Positions 8,377-17,518 of a stretch of 64,000 nucleotides of DNA are shown here, piece by piece. The notes beneath the pieces are model-generated. The model did not search any database. It saw only the letters and a program-made list of their open reading frames with translations, and was not told the origin of the DNA. The position numbers and the translations under genes were made by a program. Source of the DNA: Bin103 sp002238925 (GTDB taxonomy: Bacteria; Spirochaetota; Spirochaetia; SZUA-6; Bin103); the NCBI GenBank assembly GCA_965208065.1, contig OZ242313.1:4650001-4714000 (forward strand), given 5' to 3'. Position 1 is the first letter of the stretch. Every line of letters begins with the position of its first letter.

Positions 8377-8800
8377 CGTACACCTCCAGTTTTTCGAGAA
8401 TGAATTCGTGCCCGATCAGGTCGAACTCGCGATCGTCGAACGGCGCCCGCTGTTGCGGAAAGTGAACCACCCGCCAGCCCGCCACGATGGCGTCGTGGAC
8501 GTTGCGCCAGGGCAAATCGGCAGCCTCCGGGTCGATCTGGGTGACCGATCCCGCCACCGGCTCATGAACCGCGGCCGCCACCAGGCTGGCATAGATGCTC
8601 GGTGTGACGGCATGCAGGTACAGCAGGCGCTGGCGCCAACGCGGCGGCCGGGCGCCGCGGCAGTCCGCCAACAGCCGGTCCAGGTCGGCTTCGCCGAGGG
8701 CATCGCCCGCCCGCAGCTTGCGCCGCGCGGCATCCACCCAGGCCCCGACCGGCGCGGCGGCAACTGGACCGGCTGTTGACGGTGGCGAATGGTTGTCCAT
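8369..8800 (-). CDS. Hypothetical protein coupled to PhyH dioxygenase
   Basis: A 143-residue soluble protein with no family I recognise. It is predicted mixed alpha/beta, with a proline/alanine-rich N-terminus and a conserved-looking tail (VHFPQQRAPFDDREFDLIGHEFILEKLEVYDG). No signal peptide, metal cluster or membrane segment is seen. Its last 8 bases overlap the start of the PhyH gene, so translation is coupled and the two products are likely to work together. First gene of a three-gene operon facing a divergent Gfo/Idh-aldolase operon across a 117-base gap. Confidence 0.6.
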   Translation of the reverse strand: MDNHSPPSTAGPVAAAPVGAWVDAARRKLRAGDALGEADLDRLLADCRGARPPRWRQRLLYLHAVTPSIYASLVAAAVHEPVAGSVTQIDPEAADLPWRNVHDAIVAGWRVVHFPQQRAPFDDREFDLIGHEFILEKLEVYDG

Positions 8801-8917
8801 GGCGCTTGCTCGGTGCCGCTACTTTACCGCAAACCCGCTGCAAGCGCGACCAGCAGCCCAGCCCGCCGCGGGGTACTGGCGGACGGCGGGCGTATCGGGT
8901 AAGGATTGAGCCGCGAT

Positions 8918-10030
8918 ATGATGTTTCACGCAGGAGTGATCGGGGCCACCGGCTACATCGGCACCCCGTACCGAGCGGAGATGCGCGGGGCGCCGGATGC
9001 CGCGCGCATCGTCGCGCTGTGCGCGCGGCGCCGCGACCGGCTGCAGGCGGCGGCGCGCCTTGACGGCTGCGACTTCATTACCGACGACTGGCGCGCGGTG
9101 GTGGACCATCCGGAGGTGGACCTGGTGGTGGTGCTGACGCCCGACCGCCTGCACCGCGAACCGGCCCTGGCCGCGGCGGCCGCCGGCAAGCACCTGTTCT
9201 GCGACAAGCCGGTCGGGGCCGACGTCGGCGAAGCCTACGAAATCTGGCGCGCCTACCGCGACCGCGGACTCGGGCACTACGTGCCCTACTGGACCCGCTA
9301 CGAGCCCAAGTTCCGCCGCGCCAGGGAGTTGCTGTCCGGCGGCGCGCTCGGCGAACTGAAGGCGGTCGTGTACCGCTGGCACAACCCGCGCCCGCCGTCG
9401 ATTCCCTTCACCTGGCGCGACGACGCCGCCCTGTCCACCGCCGGCAGCATTGCCGACGTCGGCTCGCACGCCTACGACACGGTGCGCTGGATGATCGGCA
9501 GCGAGGCGAAGCGGGTGGTGGCGCAGGCCGGCGTGCTGGCGCCGCCGAAGCCCGACCTGGGGCCGATCGACCTGACCGAGGCGCTCGAATGGGGCGCCGC
9601 GAACCCTGCGTCGGCGGCGCCGCGCACGCGTGCCGGCACCGCCTACGACTACGGCGCGATTATCTGGGAGTTCCACAATGGCGCGGTGGGTGCGATACTG
9701 CTATCGCACGCGCCGGCGCTGCGCAAGGGGCTGGCGCCGGAGTTGGAGCTGCACGGCAGCGCGGCGTCGGTCGCCGTCGACCGCGTCCGCCACACGGTCA
9801 CGGTGATGCGCTCGGACGACGACGTGACCGTCGAGGATATCCCGGAGGACCGGGTCAACCGCTGGTCCCGCTTCGTGCTGCCGGCACTCGCCGAGCGCGC
9901 TGCCGGTAAGGAAAGCGTGCACCCTGGTCTGCACGACGGCTGGCGCACGCAGGTGTTCACCGAGGCGGTGGTGGCGTCGGCACGCCGCGGCGAATGGGTG
10001 GAGCTGGCGGAACTGGACGAGGAGGCATAA
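8918..10030 (+). CDS. Gfo/Idh/MocA-family oxidoreductase
   Basis: A 370-residue NAD(P)-dependent dehydrogenase. The Rossmann start is FHAGVIGATGYIGTPYRAE; the catalytic lysine lies in CDKPVGA (about residues 98-104), and GSIADVGSHAYDTVRWMIG (about 181-199) is the canonical substrate-binding DxGxHxxDxxRW motif. I chose ATG 8918 because AAGGATTGAG lies 8 bases upstream; an upstream TTG is less likely. It overlaps by one base (TAATG) with the downstream HpcH/HpaI aldolase, suggesting an oxidation followed by carbon-carbon cleavage. Confidence 0.88.
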   Translation: MMFHAGVIGATGYIGTPYRAEMRGAPDAARIVALCARRRDRLQAAARLDGCDFITDDWRAVVDHPEVDLVVVLTPDRLHREPALAAAAAGKHLFCDKPVGADVGEAYEIWRAYRDRGLGHYVPYWTRYEPKFRRARELLSGGALGELKAVVYRWHNPRPPSIPFTWRDDAALSTAGSIADVGSHAYDTVRWMIGSEAKRVVAQAGVLAPPKPDLGPIDLTEALEWGAANPASAAPRTRAGTAYDYGAIIWEFHNGAVGAILLSHAPALRKGLAPELELHGSAASVAVDRVRHTVTVMRSDDDVTVEDIPEDRVNRWSRFVLPALAERAAGKESVHPGLHDGWRTQVFTEAVVASARRGEWVELAELDEEA

Positions 10031-10935
10031 TGAGCAACCTGAATAACCTGAGCAATCAACGCATCAACCGGGCCGTCGAACTACTGGCCGACGACCAGCC
10101 GATCTACTACACCGGCGCCCACACCGGCGCCGTGTTGACCCACGCACAGGGCGTTGCAGACGCTCGCACCTGGGCGGACTACATCAACGTGGGTATGGAG
10201 CACGGCTGCTTCGACCTGACCGGCCTGGCGCACTACATGGCCGGCCTCGCCGCTGGTGGCCCAACGGCAAGCGGCCACCGCACGCCGGCCGTGATCGTGG
10301 AGGCGCCGGTCGACGGCACCAGCGAGCCGGTGGTCCGCTACAACGCCTGGCAGTTCCGGCAGATCCTGGCACGCGGCGTGCACGGCATCCTGCTGTGCCA
10401 GGCGGAGACCGCCGACGCGGTGCGCGCCTTCGTGGAGTCGTGCCGCTATCCGCGCAACATGATCGGAGTCGGCGCCGGCCTGGAGCGCGGCACGCGCGGC
10501 GTCGGTTCGGAGTCGGAGGCGGCGCCCGTCTGGGGCGTGGATGGAGACGAATACCTGGCCCGCTGCGATCCGTGGCCGCTCAACCCGAACGGCGAACTGC
10601 TGCTCGGCATCAAGATCGAGTCGGTGCGCGGCGTGGCCCACATCGAGCAGATGCTGGCGGTGCCCGGACTCGGGTTTGCCGAATGCGGCCCCGGCGATCT
10701 GCACATGTCATACGGCGTGGAGCGGGTGCCTGGGCAGCACGACCCGCGGGTAATCGAGGCCGCCGAACGGGTGCGCGCCGCCTGCGCCGCAAACGGCGTG
10801 GCGTTCCTGGAGGTGTGCACGCCGGACAGCATTTGCAGCCAGATCGACCGCGGGGTGCGGGTGGTGTCCGGCGGTCAGGAGCAGATCGCCCGCATCGGGC
10901 GCGCCCACTCCGGACGCACCCTGCCGGTCGGCTGA
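10030..10935 (+). CDS. HpcH/HpaI aldolase-family protein
   Basis: A 301-residue TIM-barrel, class II aldolase-like protein of the HpcH/HpaI/citrate-lyase family. Typical elements are an Arg-containing N-terminal half, GILLCQAETADAVRAFVESCRYP (middle), LLLGIKIES with the metal-binding Glu, and ECGPGDLHMSYG with the metal-binding Asp. Such enzymes cleave hydroxy-oxo-acids to pyruvate or glyoxylate plus an aldehyde. Its start codon overlaps the stop of the preceding Gfo/Idh gene, so a paired pathway step is likely. The exact substrate is unknown. Confidence 0.85.
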   Translation: MSNLNNLSNQRINRAVELLADDQPIYYTGAHTGAVLTHAQGVADARTWADYINVGMEHGCFDLTGLAHYMAGLAAGGPTASGHRTPAVIVEAPVDGTSEPVVRYNAWQFRQILARGVHGILLCQAETADAVRAFVESCRYPRNMIGVGAGLERGTRGVGSESEAAPVWGVDGDEYLARCDPWPLNPNGELLLGIKIESVRGVAHIEQMLAVPGLGFAECGPGDLHMSYGVERVPGQHDPRVIEAAERVRAACAANGVAFLEVCTPDSICSQIDRGVRVVSGGQEQIARIGRAHSGRTLPVG

Positions 10936-10963
10936 CTAGCGACGGTCGAGTCCGGCGCCGCTG

Positions 10964-12064
10964 TCAGGCCACCGCGACCGGTTGACCGGTGCGTCCCGAT
11001 TCAATGGCGGCGGCCACGGTGGCGGCGATGTCGCGGCCCGCGCGGGCGTCGAGCAATGTGTCGGCGCCGGTTTCGATTGCCGTCTTGAACTGCTCCATGA
11101 GCAGGAAGTTGTTGCTGTCCGCCACGCGCACGTTCGGATACTCGGTGGCCGGCTGGCCGCGGTAGTAGATGCCCACCTCGGGACGTGCCTCGGTTACCAC
11201 CAGCGCCCCCTCGCTGCCGACCAGGTGCAGCTTGATCTCGCCGATGTCGGGGTGGCTCGCCGCACCGATGCGCCCGATGCACAACGACCCGAGCACACCG
11301 CTCTCCATCTCCAGCGTGACCGTGGCCAGGTCGTCGACGTCGTTGTCGGCGTTGGCCTGGTGGAAGTGGGCGGCGGTGCGGGCGAAAACGCGCCGAACCG
11401 GGCTGCCGGTCAGCGCGTGTATGTAGCCGAGCGGGTAGATGCCTTCGATCTGCAGCTCGCCCATCGCCGCGGTGCCGACACCGCCGTCGGAGCCGTCGGC
11501 GTGCGCCTCCAGTTGCCGCGCCAGCCAGTCGATGGGCGGAAAGCCGGGCTTGCGGCTGCCCTTCGGCGGGCCGGCGTCCTTGGCAAAGTAGAAGTCGACG
11601 TGGATGGCGCGCAACGCGCCGATCGCGCCGCGCTGCAGCTCCTGCTGCGCCTGCACCAGCGCCGGCAGCAGGTTGCGGTTCCACAGCAGGAAGCGGACGC
11701 CTGCTTGCTGCACCGCGCCCACCAGCCGGTCGCACTCCGCCAGCGAGGTGGACATCGGCTTGTCCTGCACCACGTGCATGCCGGCCTCGGCGGCGCGCAC
11801 GCTCAGGTCGCAGTGCCGCTCCGCCTCGCTGCTCACCGCCGCCACCTGCACGCCATGGTCGGCGAGGGCGGCGGCCACGTCGCGCACGTAGGGCACGCCC
11901 AGTTCGGCGGCAAACTCCTCGTTGCGCTCGTGCGCCCAGTCGGGCACCTGGGGGTCGTCGGCCACCACCACCACTTCGAAGGCGGGATGGGCGTGCACGG
12001 CGCGCGGCACGTAGTCGTGCTTGACCGCGCTCAACGCGGCGCAGCGGTAGACGGTGTTACTCAT
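10964..12064 (-). CDS. Gfo/Idh/MocA-family oxidoreductase
   Basis: A 366-residue dehydrogenase, last of three tandem Gfo/Idh genes. The Rossmann domain starts YRCAALSAVKHDYVPRAV, an atypical glycine-poor loop; the catalytic motif is QDKPMS, and the C-terminal domain has GELQIEGIYPLGYIHALTG in place of DxGxHxxD. The start ATG at 12064 lies inside the end of the upstream gene (8-base overlap), which makes it preferable to longer in-frame possibilities rich in Pro/Arg. Substrate unknown. Confidence 0.83.
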   Translation of the reverse strand: MSNTVYRCAALSAVKHDYVPRAVHAHPAFEVVVVADDPQVPDWAHERNEEFAAELGVPYVRDVAAALADHGVQVAAVSSEAERHCDLSVRAAEAGMHVVQDKPMSTSLAECDRLVGAVQQAGVRFLLWNRNLLPALVQAQQELQRGAIGALRAIHVDFYFAKDAGPPKGSRKPGFPPIDWLARQLEAHADGSDGGVGTAAMGELQIEGIYPLGYIHALTGSPVRRVFARTAAHFHQANADNDVDDLATVTLEMESGVLGSLCIGRIGAASHPDIGEIKLHLVGSEGALVVTEARPEVGIYYRGQPATEYPNVRVADSNNFLLMEQFKTAIETGADTLLDARAGRDIAATVAAAIESGRTGQPVAVA

Positions 12065-13013
12065 AGCGATCCTCCCGGCGCACCGCGACGTCGCCGCTGG
12101 CCGCCGACGCGGCCGCGGCCGCGGCCACCTGCAGCGCGGCATGGGCATCGGCACCGGTCACCTGGGCTGCACGGCCCGCGGCCGCGGCGGCGGCAAACTC
12201 GGCCAGCTCGCCGGCCAGGTCGTGGTTGCCCTCGCCCGGATCGCGCGCGGCCGGGTTGCCGCCGGCGAACAGCAGCGCGCGGTTGTGATGATCGTCGGCG
12301 TAGCCGGCCCCGGTAGAACCGATCACCGACACTGACTGGTAGCCGTCGCCGGGCGGCAGGCCGGCGCTGACGTCGATCAGAGCCATGCCGCCGGCGCGGA
12401 ATCCGAGGTGAATCTGAACGTAATCCGAGCCCGCGGCGCGCGCGTACACCCGCTCCGGGCGATCATCGAACAGCCAGTTGGCCAGGTCCAGGTACGGCGC
12501 GGCAAGATCCTGCCAATCCGGCACCGATCCGGTGACGCCGCCGGCGGCCGCGTGCCAGCGGTGTGCGCGCAGCAACCCGAGCTCGCCGAGCTTGCCGGAA
12601 TCGAGCCGCTGCTTCAGCACCTGTTGCGACGGCAGGAAGCGCAGCGTGCCGCCCACCATCAGGCATACATCCGCGGCGGCGCACTGTTCGCCGAGCGCCT
12701 GCAGGCGGGCCGCGTCCGCGGCCGGCGGCAGCTCCAGCAATACGTGCTTGCCGTGCCGAACGGCTTCGGCGGCGTCATCCAAGCGCGCGGCTGCCGCGCC
12801 GTGCACCAGCACGCCGGAGCAGCAGTCGGAATGCCCGGCAAGCAGTTCCGGCAAGGAAGCGGCCTGCAGCCCGGCGCCGAGCCGGCGCGCGGCTGCCCCC
12901 CGCCCGCCCGCGTCCGGATCCACCGCGGCGGCCACGCACACATCGGGGAGGCGCAGCAGGGCGTCCGCATACCGGTCCGCGGCTCCGGCACCGACCAACG
13001 CGTAACAGGTCAT
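12057..13013 (-). CDS. Gfo/Idh/MocA-like protein lacking the catalytic lysine
   Basis: A 318-residue member of the same family, middle gene of the three-gene operon. The fold is intact (MTCYALVGAGAADRYADALL, then HVLLELPPAADAARL), but the EKP motif reads ELP: the lysine that normally anchors substrate and cofactor is replaced by leucine. The second half has DWQDLAAPYLDLANWLFDD in the substrate-motif position. It may be a non-catalytic partner or sensor for its two neighbours, or use a different mechanism. It is Ala-rich and shorter than its paralogues. Confidence 0.75.
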   Translation of the reverse strand: MTCYALVGAGAADRYADALLRLPDVCVAAAVDPDAGGRGAAARRLGAGLQAASLPELLAGHSDCCSGVLVHGAAAARLDDAAEAVRHGKHVLLELPPAADAARLQALGEQCAAADVCLMVGGTLRFLPSQQVLKQRLDSGKLGELGLLRAHRWHAAAGGVTGSVPDWQDLAAPYLDLANWLFDDRPERVYARAAGSDYVQIHLGFRAGGMALIDVSAGLPPGDGYQSVSVIGSTGAGYADDHHNRALLFAGGNPAARDPGEGNHDLAGELAEFAAAAAAGRAAQVTGADAHAALQVAAAAAASAASGDVAVRREDRYE

Positions 13014-13023
13014 GATGCCGCTC

Positions 13024-14070
13024 TCAATGCCAGCCGTGATCGTAGGTGACCGGCGTGCCGGTACGCTGCGTGGTCCAGTTGTATCCACTCCCCAGCACCA
13101 CCTCGCGCCCCGTTATGGACGACTGCTCGGCGGCGAACAGAATCTCCATCACGTGGCGTCCCCACATGCCGTCGGCGGGCGGTTCCAGATCCTGCTCGAT
13201 GGCGGTGGCGAACGAATTCCACTCGTGGTAGAACTCCGCCTTCGGGTCGTCGAACGGGACATCCTCCCACTGCTCGCCGGTGCCGAGGCGAACGAACTTC
13301 TCGCCGTGCTGGCTGAACTTGAGCGAGCCGTTGGCGCCAATCACGTGGCTCTCGTAGGAGGGCCCGCCGTTTGCGTAGCCGCACGACACGGCAACGCCCG
13401 CGAGGCCGTTCTTGGTGCGGATCATCGCGGTGGCGGTGTCGTCGGACGCCTGGTAATGAGCGCGCGTGCCCACCACGGCGCTGACCGCCGCGGCCTGCGA
13501 GCCGAGCAGCCACATCAGGCGGTCCACCACGTGCACGCCGTTGGCCAGCCACATGCCGCCGCCGTGAAAGCGGCTGCGGTACTGCGGGCGCCGATTCCCG
13601 AATCCCCAGTTCTTGGACATATAGCACACCACCGTCATCAGCGGCCCGAGTTGCCCGGAGTCGAGAATCTCCTTGGCCTTCAGGCTGGTGCCGTAGAAGT
13701 GCTGCGTGTGGCCGACCATCAGCTTGACGCGGTTGGCGTCGGCCGCCTCGATCATGGCGTCGCACTGCTCCAGGCTTATCGCCATCGGCTTCTCCACCAG
13801 CACGTGCTTGCCGGCGTTGCACGCATCCACCGTCAGGCGGTGGTGCAACTGGTGTCCGAGGGTGATCGCCACCGCGTCGACGTCCGCATCCTCAAGCAAC
13901 TCGGTGTGGGTGGCGTAGCCCTTGGGTACTCCCCAGGTGTTCATGAACTGCTCCCGCACCTCCGGAAACAGGTCCGCCACCGCCGTGATTTCGACGTTGT
14001 CCAGTTCGGCGATCGCCGCCGCGTGAGAGCGCGCGATGCCGCCGAGCCCGATTATCCCTACCTTCAACAT
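13024..14070 (-). CDS. Gfo/Idh/MocA-family oxidoreductase
   Basis: A 348-residue dehydrogenase and first gene of a three-gene tandem of paralogues. It has the textbook features: MLKVGIIGLGGIARSHAAAI (GxGxxG), HVLVEKPMAIS with the EKP catalytic lysine, and GGGMWLANGVHVVDRLMWLLG as the DxGxHxxD-type motif. The start at 14070 is preferred because it begins the first Rossmann strand; an upstream TTG adds 13 residues without similarity. The stop is 10 bases before the next gene. Likely oxidises a sugar or cyclitol. Confidence 0.88.
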   Translation of the reverse strand: MLKVGIIGLGGIARSHAAAIAELDNVEITAVADLFPEVREQFMNTWGVPKGYATHTELLEDADVDAVAITLGHQLHHRLTVDACNAGKHVLVEKPMAISLEQCDAMIEAADANRVKLMVGHTQHFYGTSLKAKEILDSGQLGPLMTVVCYMSKNWGFGNRRPQYRSRFHGGGMWLANGVHVVDRLMWLLGSQAAAVSAVVGTRAHYQASDDTATAMIRTKNGLAGVAVSCGYANGGPSYESHVIGANGSLKFSQHGEKFVRLGTGEQWEDVPFDDPKAEFYHEWNSFATAIEQDLEPPADGMWGRHVMEILFAAEQSSITGREVVLGSGYNWTTQRTGTPVTYDHGWH

Positions 14071-14128
14071 GTTGCGTGCGACGGTAGAGGCAATCGCCCC
14101 CCCGATCAACCCCTAGGCGCGGGCCGGT

Positions 14129-15838
14129 TCAGGCGAAGTCTGCGCGCCACAGGTGCACCGCACGAGCGGCGAGCCGGCTTTGGCGCGCTTCGAGCAGCTC
14201 GGGCGTCCACTCTTCCGGAGCCATCCGTGGGATGTCCTGGCTGATGGCATAGGTACTTTCGCTGTACGCCGACACTTTGTCGAGGTACGCGGCATTTCCG
14301 ATGCGTCGATTGGCTGCCGATTCAAGCAGCGTGAGGTTTCCAAGGCGGTACACCGATGTGTCCCAACGCGCCGAATCGAAAGTTTCCTCCCAGTCATCGG
14401 CGGGGTTTTCCGGCAAGATGTGCTCGATGGCCGCGGGGTCGGTATCGGGATCGCAAGCCCGGCCTGACGCGTCCGCCTCCAACCGAGCCAGGATATACTT
14501 TGCCAGTCTTCTCTTCCGTCCGCTCGTGCCAACCTCCAGGCCGGCGAAGTCTTGGCGGGTCTTTGCGTCATCCACGTAGATCGGTTTCAGCCGTTCGAAT
14601 ACCCCTGCGGGGGTAGTCACCGTACCATCCTTGACGGGCTTGGCGGCGTAGTGAAACGCGGCTTCCAGCGCGCTGGGGTTCCGACTGCTGACTACCGTGT
14701 AGCGGAACGAAAAGACACTGACCATCCTCAACACGCTGACGAAGTTTGCTTTCGAAAAGGACTCCCACGCGGTAAACAGGAGCGGCATCATTTGGCGCAC
14801 GCGGAACAGGGTGAGTTCCCGAATGTAGGGCTTGGCGTCCGGTAGATCCACCCAATATCCGTGACTCGGATCTCCGACCGCCACGAACAGCTCCGCACGA
14901 CGCTCCAATTCGTCGAGCAGCGCGAACACGCCGTCGGCTGTCTTGACTCGGCCGCGGACCAGTTTGAACAGCCGCTGGCTCCGAACTTTGGGCAACTCGC
15001 ACAGCATGTGGTAACGCAGCAGCTCGGGAAAACGTTCCTGTTCCACGGTGTCCATGAGCGCCTGCCACCGGCGCTGGAGTGCCTGCAGGTCAGAGGGTAC
15101 ACGCACACGAGAGAACAGGGAATTCTTCAGCAGGTCGGTAGTGGTCAGCTCCAAACCGCGCGCATTGAGGGTCTCGAACACCGTGTAAGCGTTCAACTCG
15201 TCGTCGACCGTGATGAGAATGAAGAGCAGCTGCCGGGCCATGGTCTCGGACAGCACACCCGCGGTGGCTCTGCCGTCGTGGCGCAGTTCTGTGAGCGCTT
15301 CCAGACGTTGTCGAAATTGGACAAAACACTGCCACAGGAGCCGATTCGACCTCGGCAGACGCCTGGGATTGCGTGGCTCCCTGTTCTGTACCAGGTAGTC
15401 CTGATAGATCGCGTCGTCGGTCTCATTGAGGTAGAGCCGGCTGCTCTCGGTCAAGGAAGCAGGATCCTTCTCGCCGATGAAGCGATTGCGAAGTTCGCGC
15501 GCTCGCTCACGGTTTGCATCTGTCTCGATACCCTCGTCAGCCATGGCCCGCAGCCGCGCAATCACTGCAAGGGCCAGGACACTGAGTGTGGCCAGCCGCT
15601 GTTGACCGTCGATAATCAGAAACTCGCGGTCTGTCTGTTCTTCGACCACGAGAGCGCCTAGGTAGTGAGGCTCATCCGGGGCCGAGCGGAGATCCATGAG
15701 ATCGTTCCAAAGATCCTCCCATTGCTCCTCGGACCAGGAGTAGTCGCGCTGGTACGGCGGCACACGATAGCGCTTTCCGTTGCCGATCAAGTCGAGATAG
15801 TTGATCGTGTTGGTGTTCAAGACGTTGCTTCTTGCCAT
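14129..15838 (-). CDS. GmrSD-like DUF262/DUF1524 protein, putative type IV restriction enzyme
   Basis: A 569-residue single-chain relative of the GmrS-GmrD modification-dependent endonuclease. The N-terminal DUF262 domain carries YQRDYSW (29-35) and the ParB-like nucleotide-binding motif DGQQR (77-81). The C-terminal DUF1524 domain is an HNH-type nuclease: IEHILPEN with His473, then YRLGNLTLL with the asparagine near residue 501 and NRRIGN. Such enzymes cleave DNA with modified cytosines, for example glucosylated phage DNA. Preceded by GAGGA directly before the ATG and a TAAAAT -10-like box at 15874-15879. No methylase or other defence gene is adjacent, as expected for type IV systems. Confidence 0.85.
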   Translation of the reverse strand: MARSNVLNTNTINYLDLIGNGKRYRVPPYQRDYSWSEEQWEDLWNDLMDLRSAPDEPHYLGALVVEEQTDREFLIIDGQQRLATLSVLALAVIARLRAMADEGIETDANRERARELRNRFIGEKDPASLTESSRLYLNETDDAIYQDYLVQNREPRNPRRLPRSNRLLWQCFVQFRQRLEALTELRHDGRATAGVLSETMARQLLFILITVDDELNAYTVFETLNARGLELTTTDLLKNSLFSRVRVPSDLQALQRRWQALMDTVEQERFPELLRYHMLCELPKVRSQRLFKLVRGRVKTADGVFALLDELERRAELFVAVGDPSHGYWVDLPDAKPYIRELTLFRVRQMMPLLFTAWESFSKANFVSVLRMVSVFSFRYTVVSSRNPSALEAAFHYAAKPVKDGTVTTPAGVFERLKPIYVDDAKTRQDFAGLEVGTSGRKRRLAKYILARLEADASGRACDPDTDPAAIEHILPENPADDWEETFDSARWDTSVYRLGNLTLLESAANRRIGNAAYLDKVSAYSESTYAISQDIPRMAPEEWTPELLEARQSRLAARAVHLWRADFA

Positions 15839-15938
15839 TTCCTCTGTCGCGGTGACGCAGACCCTACGCTACGATTTTACACGTTTATCCGCAGTGCTGC
15901 CGGGCGTCATCGCGCCCCACACGCGCCGCCGGCCTCCC

Positions 15939-17405
15939 TTACTTGCGGCGTAAGCCGGCGGGTGCGGTTTCGCGCGCTTCCCAGCGCGCCTCCTCCAGGC
16001 GGGCGAGCAGTTCGCGGTGGGCGCGCGGGGTAGCGAGGCGGCGCAGGCCAAGCACCGAGTAACCGTTCACGTACAGATTGTCGTCGTCACACCCGGCGGC
16101 CAGCGCGCTGGCCACCCGATCGGCGGCGCTCGCCGCTCCCGAGCCGATCCGCGCCAGCGACAGCGCGGCGTTGCGGCGCACGGTGTCGTTGTCGTCCTGC
16201 ATCACGGCCGCCAGGGCAGCCGCGGCGGCGGACGCGTCGCCGGCGCCGCCGCACACCAGGCCGAGGGCGTCGGCCGCCTGCTCGCGCACGACCTGTTCCG
16301 GGTCAGCCAGGGCAGCCGTCAGCGCCGTTTCCCCGGCGCGCGCCGGCGGGCCAACGTCGCCGAGCGCATCGACCGCACGCGCCCGCACCGCGGGGTCGCC
16401 ATCACCCGCCAGGTCGCGCAGCGCCGGCACGGCCGCCGCGCCGAGCGGAGCGAAACCATACGCGGCGTTGCGGCGCACCCGCTCGTGGGAACTGCGCAAC
16501 GCCTCGCACAGCGGTTGTGCGGCGCCCGCTCCACTGCGTCCAAGGCGGTAGGCTGCCTGCAGGGCGGCGCACTCGTCTTCGCCGGCGAGCTGTTCGAACA
16601 ACGCGGCCAGCCTGCCGTCCGCCGACCCGGGCAATCCGGCGCCCGCCCCGGACTGGCCCAGGTGCCAGCGCCACTGGTGGCCCCATACCTCCGGCAGGTC
16701 CGCGCGCGATCCACCGCCAGCGCTCCCGGCCATGCCACTGTGCTCCAACGCGGGCGCCGCCGCGCCGGGCTCATGGCGCCAGCTCGGTTGCACCGGATCG
16801 CTCATGCGCGTAAACAGGAACTTCACCATGTAGCGGTTGCGTGCCGCGTTCACGGTGCCGGCCGCGCGGTGCCAGATGTCGTAGTGCACGAGGACCACGG
16901 TGCCGGCCGGCCCGGTAAGGTGAATCTCGTCCTGCTCGCTCTGCTGCTCCACCAGGTACTGGGAGCGCGGCACGATCGCCGTCGGGCCCATCTCCTCGTC
17001 CGTATGCTGCGGATAATAGAACGCCATCGCCCAGCGCGCGTGGTGGTGGCGCCGGTTGCCGTCCACCGCGTAGCGGCTGTTGCCCAGACTGTCCTTGTGC
17101 AGGCGCTGCGCTTCGTTGCCGGGCGCGCGGTCGTGGCAGTGGCGGTGCATGTGCAGGTAGTAGTCGTCGCCGAGGATGCTCGCCAGCGCGCCCGCCACCC
17201 GCGGATGGCCGAACACCCGGCCCAACTCCGGCACCAGCGGCAGGAGGTTGTTGAACGGGTTGCCGCCGCGCTCGATCACCGTACCGAGCCGGTCATACAC
17301 CCGGTCGTGAAACCCCTCCGGCAACTCCGGCTGCAACACCAGGTAGCCGTCCACCAGAAACCGCTGCATCTCCGCATCGCTCAACCGAATCAGTCCGCCA
17401 TTCAT
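15939..17405 (-). CDS. PhyH-type dioxygenase fused to HEAT repeats
   Basis: Residues 1-205 are a phytanoyl-CoA-dioxygenase-like domain with iron ligands His103-x-Asp105 (RLHKDS) and His179 (HYDIWHRA). Residues ~205-265 are a Gly/Ala-rich linker. Residues ~266-480 are about six PBS-lyase-like HEAT repeats (for example SSHERVRRNAAYGFAPLG, and DNDTVRRNAALSLARIG). HEAT repeats usually bind protein or peptide partners, so the enzyme may be delivered to a macromolecular substrate. It resembles the stand-alone PhyH at 7543-8376, which lacks the repeats. Monocistronic, divergent from the Gfo/Idh gene at 17519. Confidence 0.85.
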   Translation of the reverse strand: MNGGLIRLSDAEMQRFLVDGYLVLQPELPEGFHDRVYDRLGTVIERGGNPFNNLLPLVPELGRVFGHPRVAGALASILGDDYYLHMHRHCHDRAPGNEAQRLHKDSLGNSRYAVDGNRRHHHARWAMAFYYPQHTDEEMGPTAIVPRSQYLVEQQSEQDEIHLTGPAGTVVLVHYDIWHRAAGTVNAARNRYMVKFLFTRMSDPVQPSWRHEPGAAAPALEHSGMAGSAGGGSRADLPEVWGHQWRWHLGQSGAGAGLPGSADGRLAALFEQLAGEDECAALQAAYRLGRSGAGAAQPLCEALRSSHERVRRNAAYGFAPLGAAAVPALRDLAGDGDPAVRARAVDALGDVGPPARAGETALTAALADPEQVVREQAADALGLVCGGAGDASAAAAALAAVMQDDNDTVRRNAALSLARIGSGAASAADRVASALAAGCDDDNLYVNGYSVLGLRRLATPRAHRELLARLEEARWEARETAPAGLRRK

Positions 17406-17518
17406 GCCCCACCATTACACCGTTTCTCCGTACGCCTGTCGACCTGCCGCGGGCGAGCCGCGCCCTACAACGCCACACAACTGGCCGGCCGGGGCGGGTT
17501 CGGGATAGGGTGGAAGCG

